Made by a program: the position numbers and the translations under genes. From Zancudomyces culisetae (Eukaryota; Kickxellomycota; Harpellomycetes; Harpellales; Legeriomycetaceae), in the NCBI GenBank assembly GCA_001969505.1, contig LSSK01000150.1, forward strand, positions 1 through 14,943: a stretch of 14,943 nucleotides of DNA, given 5' to 3'. The stretch's first letter is position 1, and each line of letters opens with the position of its first letter. Of this stretch, positions 7,443 to 14,536 are shown in pieces. The notes beneath the pieces were generated by a model, which saw only the letters and a list, made by a program, of their open reading frames with translations, was not told the DNA's origin and searched no databases.

Positions 7443-7455
7443 TTATCCCCCTCCA
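7443..7455 (-). promoter_or_regulatory. Polypurine tract priming plus-strand DNA synthesis
   Basis: On the minus strand the sequence TGGAGGGGGATAA ends directly at the TG that opens the LTR. A G-rich purine run abutting the 3' LTR is the standard second-strand primer of LTR retrotransposons. In this AT-rich DNA such a G run is unusual, which strengthens the call. Confidence 0.75.
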
Positions 7456-8035
7456 AAAAGGTATTAAAGTATAATTTTATTCTAATGGTAAATTTGAGTT
7501 TTTTTATAATAATTATATTAATTATATTTTTTTGTTTGATTGGATTATTTTTTTAATAATAGTAATATATTAAAATATAATATCGAATTTTGGGATATTC
7601 GACAATATTTTTAAAACATAACTAACGTTGAGTGCCACACCATTCGGTGATCCGCGAATCAGTACCGGCATCCTAAAGGAAATTAAGAAGATGTGGGAGG
7701 CCCCGGTGCTCGCTTTCGCTTGCGCACATTGGCCGCCTATAGCCCCACATTCTCACCAGCTGATTCATCTTCTCCCATACGATCTTTCAGTTAACTCGGT
7801 TAATATATAAGCGAGTATTCTCGATTTTATTTACTAATTTCGTTAGGGAAAGTTGGCATATAAATATTATTATGAGAAAATTGAAATAATTTTTTTAATT
7901 TGTAATATTTTATATTGTCTATGGTGTTTGTTGTTGTTTGTTATTTGGATTTATTATATTAAATTTTATATATATATTTTTTTTTACGATTTGATAGTTA
8001 TTTTGGCTTTGATGGAAATTGAGTATGGAAGTCTT
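7456..8035 (-). other. Chromovirus 3' noncoding region with a GC-richer island
   Basis: Lies between the chromodomain stop and the polypurine tract. Most is very AT-rich. Bases 7628-7810 are strikingly richer in G and C and open in frame on the plus strand for 60 codons and on the minus strand for about 58 codons; I recognise neither product. It could be captured host sequence or a separate insertion. Confidence 0.45.
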
Positions 8036-8218
8036 TTATGTGTTGGTTTGCAGATAAATTTGCTTTTGGTTCCAAGTTCGTTCATTAATATTGTATCCCT
8101 TCCTATGTATCAAAAAACTAAGTTTATTTCTGTTAAGTTTTGAATCGAGTATTTCCTTAATTTCATACTCTAGTTTGTAGTTGATAATATTTAGGTTCCG
8201 TAGTGGCTTGTTGATCAC
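8036..8218 (-). pseudogene. Chromodomain at the integrase C-terminus of a Ty3/gypsy chromovirus
   Basis: The 60-codon minus-strand frame contains the chromodomain pattern: LEYEIKEILDSKLNRNKLSF, then LIHRKGYNINERTWNQ, matching the family order E-Y-E-V-x-x-I-L-D, K-W-K-G-Y, and T-W-E-P. In chromoviruses this domain binds modified histone H3 or heterochromatin and steers integration. The residue expected to be Trp in the K-W-K-G-Y segment is Arg (AGG codon), so one wall of the aromatic cage is lost. The frame ends with TAA at 8036-8038 and continues upstream, in a different frame, into the integrase C-terminal region. The opposite strand carries a hydrophobic open frame that is a shadow. Confidence 0.78.
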
Positions 8219-8322
8219 AAATCACTGGAGGAGAATAATTATCCTTTAGCGAAACATAAAAAACTGGATATTTGTTCATTGAGACGGGGAGCTGGTATGG
8301 TTAATCTGGTGACATCTAACAT
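8219..8322 (-). pseudogene. Integrase C-terminal (GPY/F-type) region remnant upstream of the chromodomain
   Basis: Minus-strand pieces read VTRLTIPAPRLNE and then, one frame over, YPVFYVSLKDNYSPP, corresponding to the family segment that ends in H-P-V-F-H-V-S-L just before the chromodomain. The frame shifts within about 8260-8275 and again before 8218. Nothing upstream of 8322 continues the integrase; the sequence changes to an LTR fragment in the opposite orientation. The catalytic core is therefore missing. Confidence 0.65.
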
Positions 8323-8432
8323 TCCATAACATTTGTTTTAATATTTAATTAGGTTTTAATTAATAGCTTTTGACTAGCATTAATTCCTTAAGAATTACAA
8401 CCTGTTTAACCAATAAAACGCGTTCTGTGACA
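8323..8432 (+). repeat. 5'-truncated LTR of the same 140 bp family, plus orientation
   Basis: The last 43 bases (8390-8432) match the end of the solo LTR at 3387-3429 at 38 of 43 positions and share the terminal CGTTCTGTGACA. Toward the left the similarity weakens but remains traceable to about 8323, where the integrase remnant begins. No target duplication is visible (the right flank is GGTTA). Together with 7303-7442 it gives a false impression of one element with about 46 bp terminal inverted repeats. Confidence 0.7.
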
Positions 8433-8455
8433 GGTTACTAAATTATAAATTGAAT

Positions 8456-8640
8456 GTATAACTTGAAAATGGCGCAGCAAATGTCGTGTTATTAGATGTT
8501 TTCATAATACCTATCTATTGCTTAATTTACAAAATAATTTTTTTCAATAAGTTCTATTTGAGAAATTTGCTCTCAAATAGTAATTAAATACTTTTCGTAA
8601 TTTAATTTCGAATGTCATGATTAATGTTGAAATTACTGGC
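8456..8640 (+). repeat. Dispersed repeat block, copy at 13318-13495
   Basis: Shares ordered blocks with 13318-13495: GCGCAGCAAATGTCGT near 8472 (GCGCAGAAAATGTCGT at 13334), TATTTGAGAAA...AGTAATTAAATAC, and ATTTCGAATGTCATGAT. Identity is moderate with indels. Non-coding; probably part of the LTR-like family seen at 13091-13953. Confidence 0.65.
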
Positions 8641-9565
8641 ATTATATTAAGAAATAGAATGAAGAGACTTTTGTATTACTTAAGAAATTTTATTAATAAC
8701 AACATTTTACATATGATATACTTTTCAGTCTACTAGACATATCCTTTATTATCTATACTGCGTTTATAATTAAAAATTATAATATAAAATTTGTATAATT
8801 TAGTGATTATTTAAGATAATTCTTAGTTTGTTTGTAGACATCATAATGCAAATATCAATCTTATATTTAAATACTAATAATGTAGTAAGTCGAATATGTC
8901 ATATTCTATACTTGATTATTTATCCTGATTTTATAGAATAAATAAATTCTTCATAATATTTTGTTCCGTATGACTATAATATATTATATATAATTTAATA
9001 TTTTTTATGTACATGTAAATTTGGTCGGATAAAATGGATATTTCCGACAATAGATTTATAATTGACAAAATTTTTATTAAATTCTATATGAATAATGTAA
9101 TTATGACTTGTGAATATTATCAACATGTTATATATGTTATTATTCTTTTGATAAGTTATATATTGGTTGTAGAAATATAAAATGAAGATTGAATATTTTT
9201 TAATAAGGTTAATTTAACAAATCTTGTCGGGTTAATTACTTTATAGACAAGAAAATACTTGATCTGGATTAGAAAGTATATAATATTATTAAGTTTATTG
9301 TATAAATGTATACAAGATACTAGATACTGAATCCAAAACAGGAAAATTGTACCCTTTTTATACTTTTTTTCATGCCTTGGTTTTTGAGCAAAATCACTAT
9401 GAAAACTGCGGAATAAGTAAAACTGCGAGCTAAAGTAAATCATGTTTGATAACTAATCTAAGTGATTTAGTCATCAAACAAAATTCAAAATAGATGTTAA
9501 TAAAATATATAATGTATAAATTTATAAGAAATATATATTAATAGTCAATGAGAATTTACGGTAAT
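8641..9565. other. AT-rich non-coding stretch
   Basis: No supported gene. It contains an imperfect hairpin at 9444-9479 (GTTTGATAACTAA paired with TTAGTCATCAAAC, one mismatch). Open frames here are low-complexity Ile/Phe/Tyr/Asn/Lys runs typical of AT-rich DNA. Probably interior of a large LTR-like repeat spanning from 8456 toward 9748. Confidence 0.45.
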
Positions 9566-9647
9566 GTTCTAGAATGTTGGGGAACATTCTATTCATTACT
9601 GCGGATGTAAATCAGATGATTCTAGAACGTTTTCGAACATTCTAGAA
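9566..9647 (+). promoter_or_regulatory. Two heat-shock-element-like arrays
   Basis: Alternating TTC and GAA units at exact 5 bp steps. Array 1: TTC 9567, GAA 9572, TTG 9577 (imperfect), GAA 9582, TTC 9587. Array 2: TTC 9620, GAA 9625, TTT 9630 (imperfect), GAA 9635, TTC 9640, GAA 9645. The heat-shock factor consensus is nTTCnnGAAnnTTCn, three or more inverted units at this spacing, so both arrays would be strong candidates. They lie about 40 bases before the repeat tail at 9686-9748, within an LTR-like region, where they could act as an LTR promoter or enhancer input. Function is inferred only. Confidence 0.5.
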
Positions 9648-9685
9648 TCAGTTCATGACAGTATTTTATGATTAAAATCGTGGTT

Positions 9686-9748
9686 GCAAGACCTGTTTAT
9701 CGAAGATTAAATATTTTCTTACTTCATTATAATTTAAAGAGTTTGACA
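9686..9748 (+). repeat. LTR-tail-like repeat ending in TGACA, copy at 13889-13953
   Basis: GCAAGACC followed by TGTTTATCGAAG, AATATTTTCTTACTTC and a final GTTTGACA correspond in order to 13889-13953 (roughly 80 percent identical by eye). Both copies end in TGACA and both diverge afterwards, which suggests an element terminus. Confidence 0.7.
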
Positions 9749-9776
9749 TTTTAGATTTAAAAATTTCATATTTCAG

Positions 9777-9865
9777 TGTCAGGAAACTAATTTATTATAG
9801 TTGAGAATCTATGTTTCCTAGTTAGATTACAATGTTATTATAATATAAAAAAACATTTTGTTATT
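9777..9865 (+). repeat. LTR-start-like repeat beginning TGTCAGG, inverted copy at 3985-4068
   Basis: Begins TGTCAGGAAACTAATTTATT, 28 bases after the TGACA end at 9748. It aligns for about 80 bases with the minus strand from 4068 and shares its first bases with the block starting at 13091 (TGTCAGGA, then AACTAA). A right-hand end of this element was not identified. Confidence 0.55.
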
Positions 9866-10382
9866 TCATACAGTACATAGTTTACTTCTAACAGATAGGA
9901 TGCAAGGCAATATTGATTTTTTAATTTTTCCACGTTTAAAATATTTGTACTTTGAAAATATCACGGAATAATACATGTTTGCTGAAACAATCAATTTTTG
10001 CGAATATTATTTCTCTTTTAATATATTCTGGTATTTGAATTCTTAGGTGATTTTCGTTATGAAATTAATTTACTAATTATTGAAAATTTGTGTAATACTT
10101 CAGTTTGACAATAAATTAAGAATGCTAGTATAAATTGAAAAATTTGTTCGTAATTAATTGCATTCATTTATATATATATTTGAAAAGTTCATTCATTTCT
10201 CAATATGTGTATTAGCTAACTATTGTTAATTTTTATAACGTAGAAATTATTAATATTATAGCTTTCGTATTATCGTCATCAACGTTTCCTTCCATAAAAT
10301 CTTTTAATTAATCTTATCCGAAATGTGTTAACCGTTAATAATCGATTCAAATACAGTTCGAATACAATTTGGGTTATTAGAG
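9866..10382. other. AT-rich stretch, no gene seen
   Basis: No domain motif on either strand, including none for the integrase core that should follow the RNase H of the minus-strand element. A possible terminator of the 9777 repeat, TTTGACA at 10104-10110, is unproven. Confidence 0.45.
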
Positions 10383-10795
10383 ATGCATCTTGATATGAGG
10401 TCAGCCGGGTAATGCTTACCTTTTCCATTCACTTGCGTATAATCTTACACTCTTAATACGATAGCCCATCTGGCCAACCTGCCTGAAGCTTCTTTAGAAT
10501 CATTTAGCCTAACCAAAGCTGTGTGATCCGTTACGATTTGAATCTTCTTCCCCAAGTATAGTTACGAAATTGGTTAACCGAGTAGATTATTGCTAACCCT
10601 TCAAGGTGAGTTATTGAATGGTTATTTTAGCCTTTTTCGACGAACTACTCACAAATGCCATTGGGTGTTCTCGACCATTCTGTATTTGACTGAGGATTCC
10701 TCCAATACCCTGAAGTGACGCGTCGATGGTTACAAAAAATGGATAACCCAAATTGGGTGTGTTAACACGGGTGCCGTAGTTAACTTATCTTTTAG
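10383..10795 (-). pseudogene. Ty3/gypsy RNase H domain, frameshifted (copy 3)
   Basis: All main RNase H landmarks can be read, in alternating frames: APVLTHP, FFVTIDASLQGIGGIL (first catalytic Asp, codon at 10722-10724), HLEGLAIIYSVNQFRNY (catalytic Glu), VTDHTALVRLNDS (third acidic residue), GRLARWAIVL and GKHYPADLISR. The domain would remove RNA from the RNA:DNA hybrid during reverse transcription. At least three frame changes and a TAA within the segment before GKHYPADLISR prevent function. The segment linking it to the RT thumb (10796-10895) is too decayed to read. Confidence 0.82.
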
Positions 10796-10895
10796 GTTTT
10801 TATTATAGAATAGCAGTATTAATCAATATCCATACGTTATTATTATTATATAATCTATTTCATGGGCCTGCAATTATCCCGTAACCTTAAATAAA

Positions 10896-11533
10896 TTACC
10901 TATAGTAATTAGTAGTGACAAGGAAGCATTGAAGTTCTTGAATACTTTTGGGAGTAGGAATCTTTTCAATTGATATTACTTTTTTAGGGTCAGTCTCTAT
11001 CCCTCTAGACGAAATAATGTGTCCTAAATAATTCAAACGGATCTGACCAAAGTTGCACTTTCCCATGATTAATTTAATTTTATGATTCTTGAGTAAACTA
11101 AACATCTCTTTAAATCCTTAACATGCTGTACCATATGTTTAGAAAATACCACGATGTCATCAACTAATACCACGGCGGACTTCCACAATACTGAATGAAG
11201 TACTCTTTCCATAAGTCTTTGGAAAGTAGGTGGGCTGTTACATAGCCCAAAGGGCATCACATTGTAGCAGTATAACCCTTCTCCAGGTATTGTGAACGCC
11301 GTTTTGTGTTTATCAGTTTCCTTCAGCTTGACTTGCCAGAACCCTGATAACGCATCAAGGGTGCTGAATACAGCTGATCCCGTAAGTGCTTCGAAAATGT
11401 CATTTATATTTGGAAGTGGGTAATTGTCTTTTTTGGTTACTGAATTTAATTTTCTGTAATCCGAACAAATTCTAAGAGATCCGTTTTTTTTCCATACGGT
11501 TACAACAGGAGCACTCCAGTCAGAATAGCAAGG
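10896..11533 (-). pseudogene. Ty3/gypsy reverse transcriptase, one frameshift (copy 3)
   Basis: A 155-codon open frame runs from 11533 to 11069 without an initiating Met at its upstream end. It carries CYSDWSAPVVTVWKK, RICSDYRKLN, NYPLPNINDIF, FSTLDALSGFWQV (first catalytic Asp), VMPFGLCNSPPTFQRLMERV and VVLVDDIVVFSK, the catalytic DD box with Leu where Tyr is usual. After about codon 11120 the reading moves one frame over (11105-10896) into the thumb: YLGHIISSRGIETDPKKV, IPTPKSIQELQCFL. The palm catalytic Asp residues are all present, so a single frame break separates this from an intact RT palm-thumb. The N-terminal fingers upstream of 11533 are decayed. Confidence 0.9.
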
Positions 11534-11665
11534 CTATATAATGTTCTTTTTCTTCAAAGTTTGAGTTCAATTCTAACTAACACTTTCATTGCATTAAAAA
11601 TTCTGTATGGTCTTATTTTAATTGGCTCGGCCTACCAGTATCAATTCCATGCTCTAAGACATTCG
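11534..11665 (-). pseudogene. Decayed pre-RT segment between protease and RT (copy 3)
   Basis: Short matches to the usual start of the RT module are visible in different frames (HGIDTG near 11650-11630, IRPYRIFNAM near 11615-11585). A TAG at 11536-11534 bounds the RT frame. Multiple indels have accumulated here, unlike the cleaner protease and RT on either side. Confidence 0.6.
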
Positions 11666-12178
11666 TTACGGTAAGTTTATTGATTCATTTACTTGCTGGT
11701 CTGCATATTTTTTTATAACCTCCTCCAGTATTGCATCTGTCATATTTGTCAATTTGTAAATAACTTTCGATTCTTTACCTATTCCAAACCGTTCTAAATC
11801 GGTTATTCCATAGTTTTGTTTTCTTTCTGTTGTAGATTCGTTCATGTGTAACGGTAGGATTATCCGGTTGTTATTATTTGTTATAGTTATATTTTTAGCT
11901 TTTAAATCTAGTTGAGCGTTATATCTAGATAACCAGTCCATCCCTAATATAAGTACATTATTAGGAAGATTCATAACCAGTACTTCTGATCCGAAAACAA
12001 CATTAGCTAGATTAATCGGTAAGTCTCCAACCTTTCCTAATGGCTTGTGTCTGCCACCATCTGCCGTTATAATACACTCATTGGTGTTTATATCAGGTTT
12101 AATTCCTAACTTTTGAGCAATTTTAGCATCTAAGACCGAACAAGCAGCACCCGTGTCAATAATTGTGGTAATTGACAT
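11666..12178 (-). pseudogene. Ty3/gypsy retropepsin with intact active site (copy 3)
   Basis: A clean 170-codon frame. ITTIIDTGAACSVLDAKIAQ near the N-terminus holds the catalytic D-T-G (residues 8-10). IITADGG lies at residues 36-42, and NVLILGMDWLSRYNAQLDL at about 74-92 is the conserved C-terminal hydrophobic segment. The rest is the linker to RT, ending in a TAA. Retropepsins act as homodimers to cut the gag-pol polyprotein. The nominal start ATG (12178) is only the first Met after a frame break; upstream the polyprotein continues in another frame overlapping by 49 bases. This module could fold, but it is cut off from its polyprotein. Confidence 0.88.
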
Positions 12179-12873
12179 CCTAATAAGTTAACATTGGTCT
12201 TGCAGTTTGTTGTTTTATGGTTAAGAATAGTTCCTAAATTTTTATCAATTGTTTTCCTATTATGTATAGTAGCCAGTTGTGACTTCACTATCGGAGCAAT
12301 GTTTATAAGAAGTGGTATGCTTATTGATGCCTTTACTTTTGATAGATCTTCAATTATTGAATAAGGTTTGATGTAATTATTATAATCCTTGTATACGACT
12401 TTTGTTGGTGGTAACCTTTCTGTGATATTATAATCTTGAGTTTTTAGATTTGGTTCATCTGATGTGGCCGCGGTTTGCTCTTTACTGCATCTTGATTTGT
12501 TGTGATGGTTGGGTCTCTTTCGGATGTTGTTTGTACTATCACTTATGAACTCAAAATCATTGTTGTATTTTCTTTTCTCAGTTATGTATACTTCATTTTC
12601 ATTGTATATGTAAGTATCGTCACTATTATTGGTATCCATAATGTATAAAAATTGATTAATACACTCATCTGTGTAATCGGGACTGTAGGTTTCTACTTCC
12701 AGGCAGTTCACTTCTTTTTCCGGTACTTTAGATCTCGCAACTTCACTATTTCTGGTGTCTCTTCTAGTTCCGGTTTGTGCGTGTACTTTGTTATCCCACT
12801 TATTATGTTGATTGTTGTTTTCATAGGATCTGTTTCTGTTGTTATATGTTACTCTGATGGTCTGTTGATACGC
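12130..12873 (-). pseudogene. Gag-pol linker region (copy 3), 247-codon open frame
   Basis: The frame is open from 12873, just after a TAA, to TAG at 12132-12130. The first part is Asn/Arg-rich (NNRNRSYENNNQ), followed by an acidic, Tyr/Asn/Asp-rich stretch with LYIMDTNNSDDTYIYNENE, and then a more regular segment leading toward the protease. No zinc knuckle is visible. Its last 49 bases overlap the protease frame; the true junction is probably an indel near 12180, since the reading just upstream of the protease ATG continues the linker well. No classical slippery heptamer is seen in the overlap. I assign it by position and composition only. Confidence 0.6.
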
Positions 12874-13086
12874 TTATCATGTGGCACGTAAGAGGTAGCA
12901 TTTCTGGGTCTTGGTTTCGATATTTCCACTAATACGACTGTGCTGAATTGGTCAAACTTATTGAAAATGTTTCAATATAGTTTGTCTATTTGAGTTGTTT
13001 CGACTTTCATATTTTCTGAGTGTTGTGTTACTGCTTTGCTCAAGATCTTTGAAACAAATGTTATCCTATGTCTCTTCTTCAATCAG
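12849..13086 (-). pseudogene. Gag C-terminal remnant (copy 3), truncated at an LTR-like block
   Basis: Reading switches between two minus-strand frames: NICFKDLEQ, then AVTQHSENMKVETTQIDKLY, a TGA, NIFNKFDQFSTVV and a basic tail ending with TAA at 12851-12849. Heptad-like charged helices such as these are common near the C-terminus of gypsy capsids; compare VKTFQQLSVSLIERMDK in copy 2. Upstream coding stops at about 13086, five bases before TGTCAGG at 13091, so the rest of gag was lost or displaced. Confidence 0.5.
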
Positions 13087-13090
13087 TAAG

Positions 13091-13105
13091 TGTCAGGACC
13101 TGACA
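13091..13105. repeat. Palindrome TGTCAGG-A-CCTGACA at the LTR-like edge
   Basis: Seven-base arms around one A. It sits exactly at the junction between the gag remnant and AT-rich repeat DNA. It could be a terminal binding site for an integrase or the footprint of two abutting termini. Confidence 0.6.
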
Positions 13106-13112
13106 ACTAAGT

Positions 13113-13134
13113 ATTATTTTATTTTATTTTATTT
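13113..13134. repeat. Short ATTTT tandem repeat
   Basis: About four consecutive ATTTT units close to the start of the LTR-like block. Simple-sequence expansion; no function inferred. Confidence 0.6.
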
Positions 13135-13262
13135 AGTTATTTAAAGTAGTATATATCTTGTGAATAAATTTTATTGCTGAAGCTTCTCTTTCTAGTAAAT
13201 CTATGGCTATAAATAATTTTCAAAACTACTTTAAAATATAAAATCATTGTTATAACTATATA

Positions 13263-13291
13263 GAAAATTCTAGAATGTTAGAATTCTAGAA
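13263..13291 (+). promoter_or_regulatory. Heat-shock-element-like cluster in the LTR-like block
   Basis: GAA 13263, TTC 13268, GAA 13273 and TTA 13278 at 5 bp steps, then TTC 13284 and GAA 13289 one base out of phase. Two copies of the octamer TTCTAGAA (13268-13275, 13284-13291) match three copies in 9567-9647. Three in-phase units meet the minimal heat-shock factor pattern. Weaker than the 9566-9647 arrays. Confidence 0.4.
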
Positions 13292-13293
13292 TG

Positions 13294-13317
13294 ATTACTA
13301 ATCAATTGATTAGTAAT
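13294..13317. repeat. 24 bp perfect palindrome
   Basis: ATTACTAATCAA followed by its exact reverse complement TTGATTAGTAAT, with no spacer. It follows the TTCTAGAA pair directly. Its position inside an LTR-like block suggests a dimeric protein site or transcript hairpin; no family recognised. Confidence 0.8.
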
Positions 13318-13495
13318 GTAAAACGTGTAAATTGCGCAGAAAATGTCGTAATTTTAACACGTTTCTAAATTACCTAATCTACTGCGCATTCAACAAAATC
13401 ATAATTCCCATAATGATATTTGAGAAAATTGCGCAGCAATTTAGTAATTAAATACAACACGTGTATATAATTTCAAATGGCATGATAAATCATGA
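13318..13495 (+). repeat. Dispersed repeat block, copy at 8456-8640
   Basis: Counterpart of the block at 8456-8640. It contains TGCGCAG twice (13333 and 13430) and TGCGCA at 13383. Non-coding. Confidence 0.65.
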
Positions 13496-13822
13496 CATAA
13501 AGTTTCCAAAAGCAATAAAATAATTGTTCTTATATAGTTTTACTATATACAAAATTAATTGTAAAACATTATAAAAACTATAATTAAACTATAACTTAAA
13601 CTAAATTCTATTAACTGTCAACTCCACAGTTAACATTTAATAATTTGGGGTAAAACCAAACTATAAATAAATATTATTTCTAACTCCATATTTAATATTT
13701 TATGGAGTAAGAATTAAAGCGGAGAAAACGATAATAATTATAACATTTGCAATTTTTAATACCATATAAAAATAGCAATAATGTCATGAATGGATCATGA
13801 AGATATTTTTCACTGACGATTT

Positions 13823-13899
13823 CCCAACGAATTACGTTGGGTTTATATACTTTTTTGTCAGCAAAATTTTATAAAAAAAATCAAGGTCGCAAGACCTTG
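13823..13899. repeat. Two short hairpins near the end of the LTR-like block
   Basis: CCCAACG-AATTA-CGTTGGG at 13823-13841 (7 bp stem) and CAAGGTC-GCAA-GACCTTG at 13882-13899 (7 bp stem with a GNRA-type loop if transcribed). The second overlaps the repeat tail shared with 9686-9748, where the left arm is not conserved. Confidence 0.55.
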
Positions 13900-13953
13900 T
13901 TTATCGAAGAAAAAATATTTTCTTACTTCGATATACATACAAGGAGTATGACA
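13889..13953 (+). repeat. LTR-tail-like repeat ending in TGACA, copy at 9686-9748
   Basis: Partner of 9686-9748, with the shared TTTATCGAAG and AATATTTTCTTACTTC segments. It ends TATGACA at 13953, after which the two copies diverge. Confidence 0.7.
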
Positions 13954-14204
13954 CTTGATTAGTTTCATGATTTTCAATGTTGGGGTTTAGTTCAACATTG
14001 TGTTGTTTTGGTTTATGTAAAATAAAAACAGTTACTAAAAATCAAATTGGTAATAAATTAATTTCATGATTACCTAAATCAATTTATGTAACTTTACTAA
14101 AATGGAATTGCAACTAATGAATTTAATTTAACTAAAATAGATATAAAATTAACTAATGCAAAGTTTATAGAACTACGTACTATTCATAACACAACTGCAT
14201 AGCG
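13954..14204. other. AT-rich stretch, no gene seen
   Basis: No motif on either strand; lies between the LTR-like block and the pol fragment of copy 4. Confidence 0.5.
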
Positions 14205-14536
14205 ACAAATGTTTATTAAAATGAAGAGATAATGCTATTAGGACACACGGTGTCTGCTGAAGGTATTGGTACGACTAACAATAAAATTCAAGCAATTATG
14301 GAAGCAAAATCACCAAAAAATGTAAGGAATTACAATCTTTCTTGGGTTTAGTCGGATACTATCGTAAATTCGTGGATCGATATGCAATAATGACAGCTCC
14401 GTTGGTAAAGCTATTAAAGAAAGATTCAGTATGGTCGTGGTTTACAGAGCAAGACAATGTAATAAAATTATTAAAACAAAGTTTATGTAGTGCACCAACA
14501 TTAGCGCATCCAAATTGGCAGTTGTATGGGGGGTAA
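14205..14536 (+). pseudogene. Ty3/gypsy RT thumb and connection, frameshifted (copy 4)
   Basis: EIMLLGHTVSAEGIG at about 14226-14270 is the conserved RT thumb start, continuing as KIQAIMEAKSPKNV. A +1 change near 14320 leads into the frame open from 14342 to 14536, with SFLGLVGYYRKFV, MTAPLVKLLKK and SAPTLAHPN, the connection to RNase H. The palm with the catalytic Asp box is not present upstream; the preceding sequence is AT-rich repeat. The last few codons of this frame are read past a deletion junction near 14515. Confidence 0.85.

Larger units (their letters stand above)
10383..13086 (-). mobile_element. Ty3/gypsy retrotransposon copy 3 on the minus strand, gag tail to RNase H
   Basis: Minus-strand order from high to low coordinate: gag C-terminal part (13086-12849), linker (12873-12130), protease (12178-11666), RT (11533-10896) and RNase H (10795-10383). 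It is the best preserved pol in the window, but several frameshifts and stops break it. Gag ends a few bases before the LTR-like block at 13091, and pol ends before integrase. The integrase tail and chromodomain at 8322-8036 share orientation and relative order, so they may be the 3' end of this same copy with about 2 kb of later insertions between. Confidence 0.82.
13091..13953. mobile_element. LTR-like or solo element, about 863 bp, bounded by TGTCA and TGACA
   Basis: Starts with TGTCAGGACCTGACA (itself a perfect 15-base palindrome) and ends GGAGTATGACA. The gag of copy 3 stops directly at its left edge. Internal blocks recur at 8456-8640 (13318-13495 here) and 9686-9748 (13889-13953 here), and its first bases resemble 9777. 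No coding potential, primer site or polypurine tract is seen at the edges. The flanking pentamers (GTAAG left, CTTGA right) do not match, so a simple insertion with target duplication is not supported; orientation is undetermined. Confidence 0.5.

Noticed and set aside
7853-8143. Hydrophobic 96-codon plus-strand ORF resembling a membrane protein
   Set aside because: It is the antisense shadow of AT-rich DNA and of the chromodomain on the minus strand, with low-complexity Ile/Tyr/Phe composition.
7303-8432. A single TIR DNA transposon with about 46 bp terminal inverted repeats
   Set aside because: The left end is a complete 140 bp LTR with an adjoining polypurine tract, equal in length to the solo LTR at 3290-3429, and the right end is a truncated LTR of the same family in opposite orientation. 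No target duplication flanks the unit.
9156-9443. 95-codon minus-strand ORF
   Set aside because: Low-complexity Ile/Tyr/Lys/Phe composition in AT-rich repeat DNA, no motif, no neighbouring element part in register.
10340-10375. Possible tRNA B-box (GTTCGAATAC)
   Set aside because: No A-box at the proper distance and no cloverleaf pairing could be drawn; short matches are expected by chance.
12652-12891. 79-codon plus-strand ORF with a Ser/Val/Ile-rich product
   Set aside because: Opposite the 247-codon gag-pol linker frame on the minus strand; no motif of its own.
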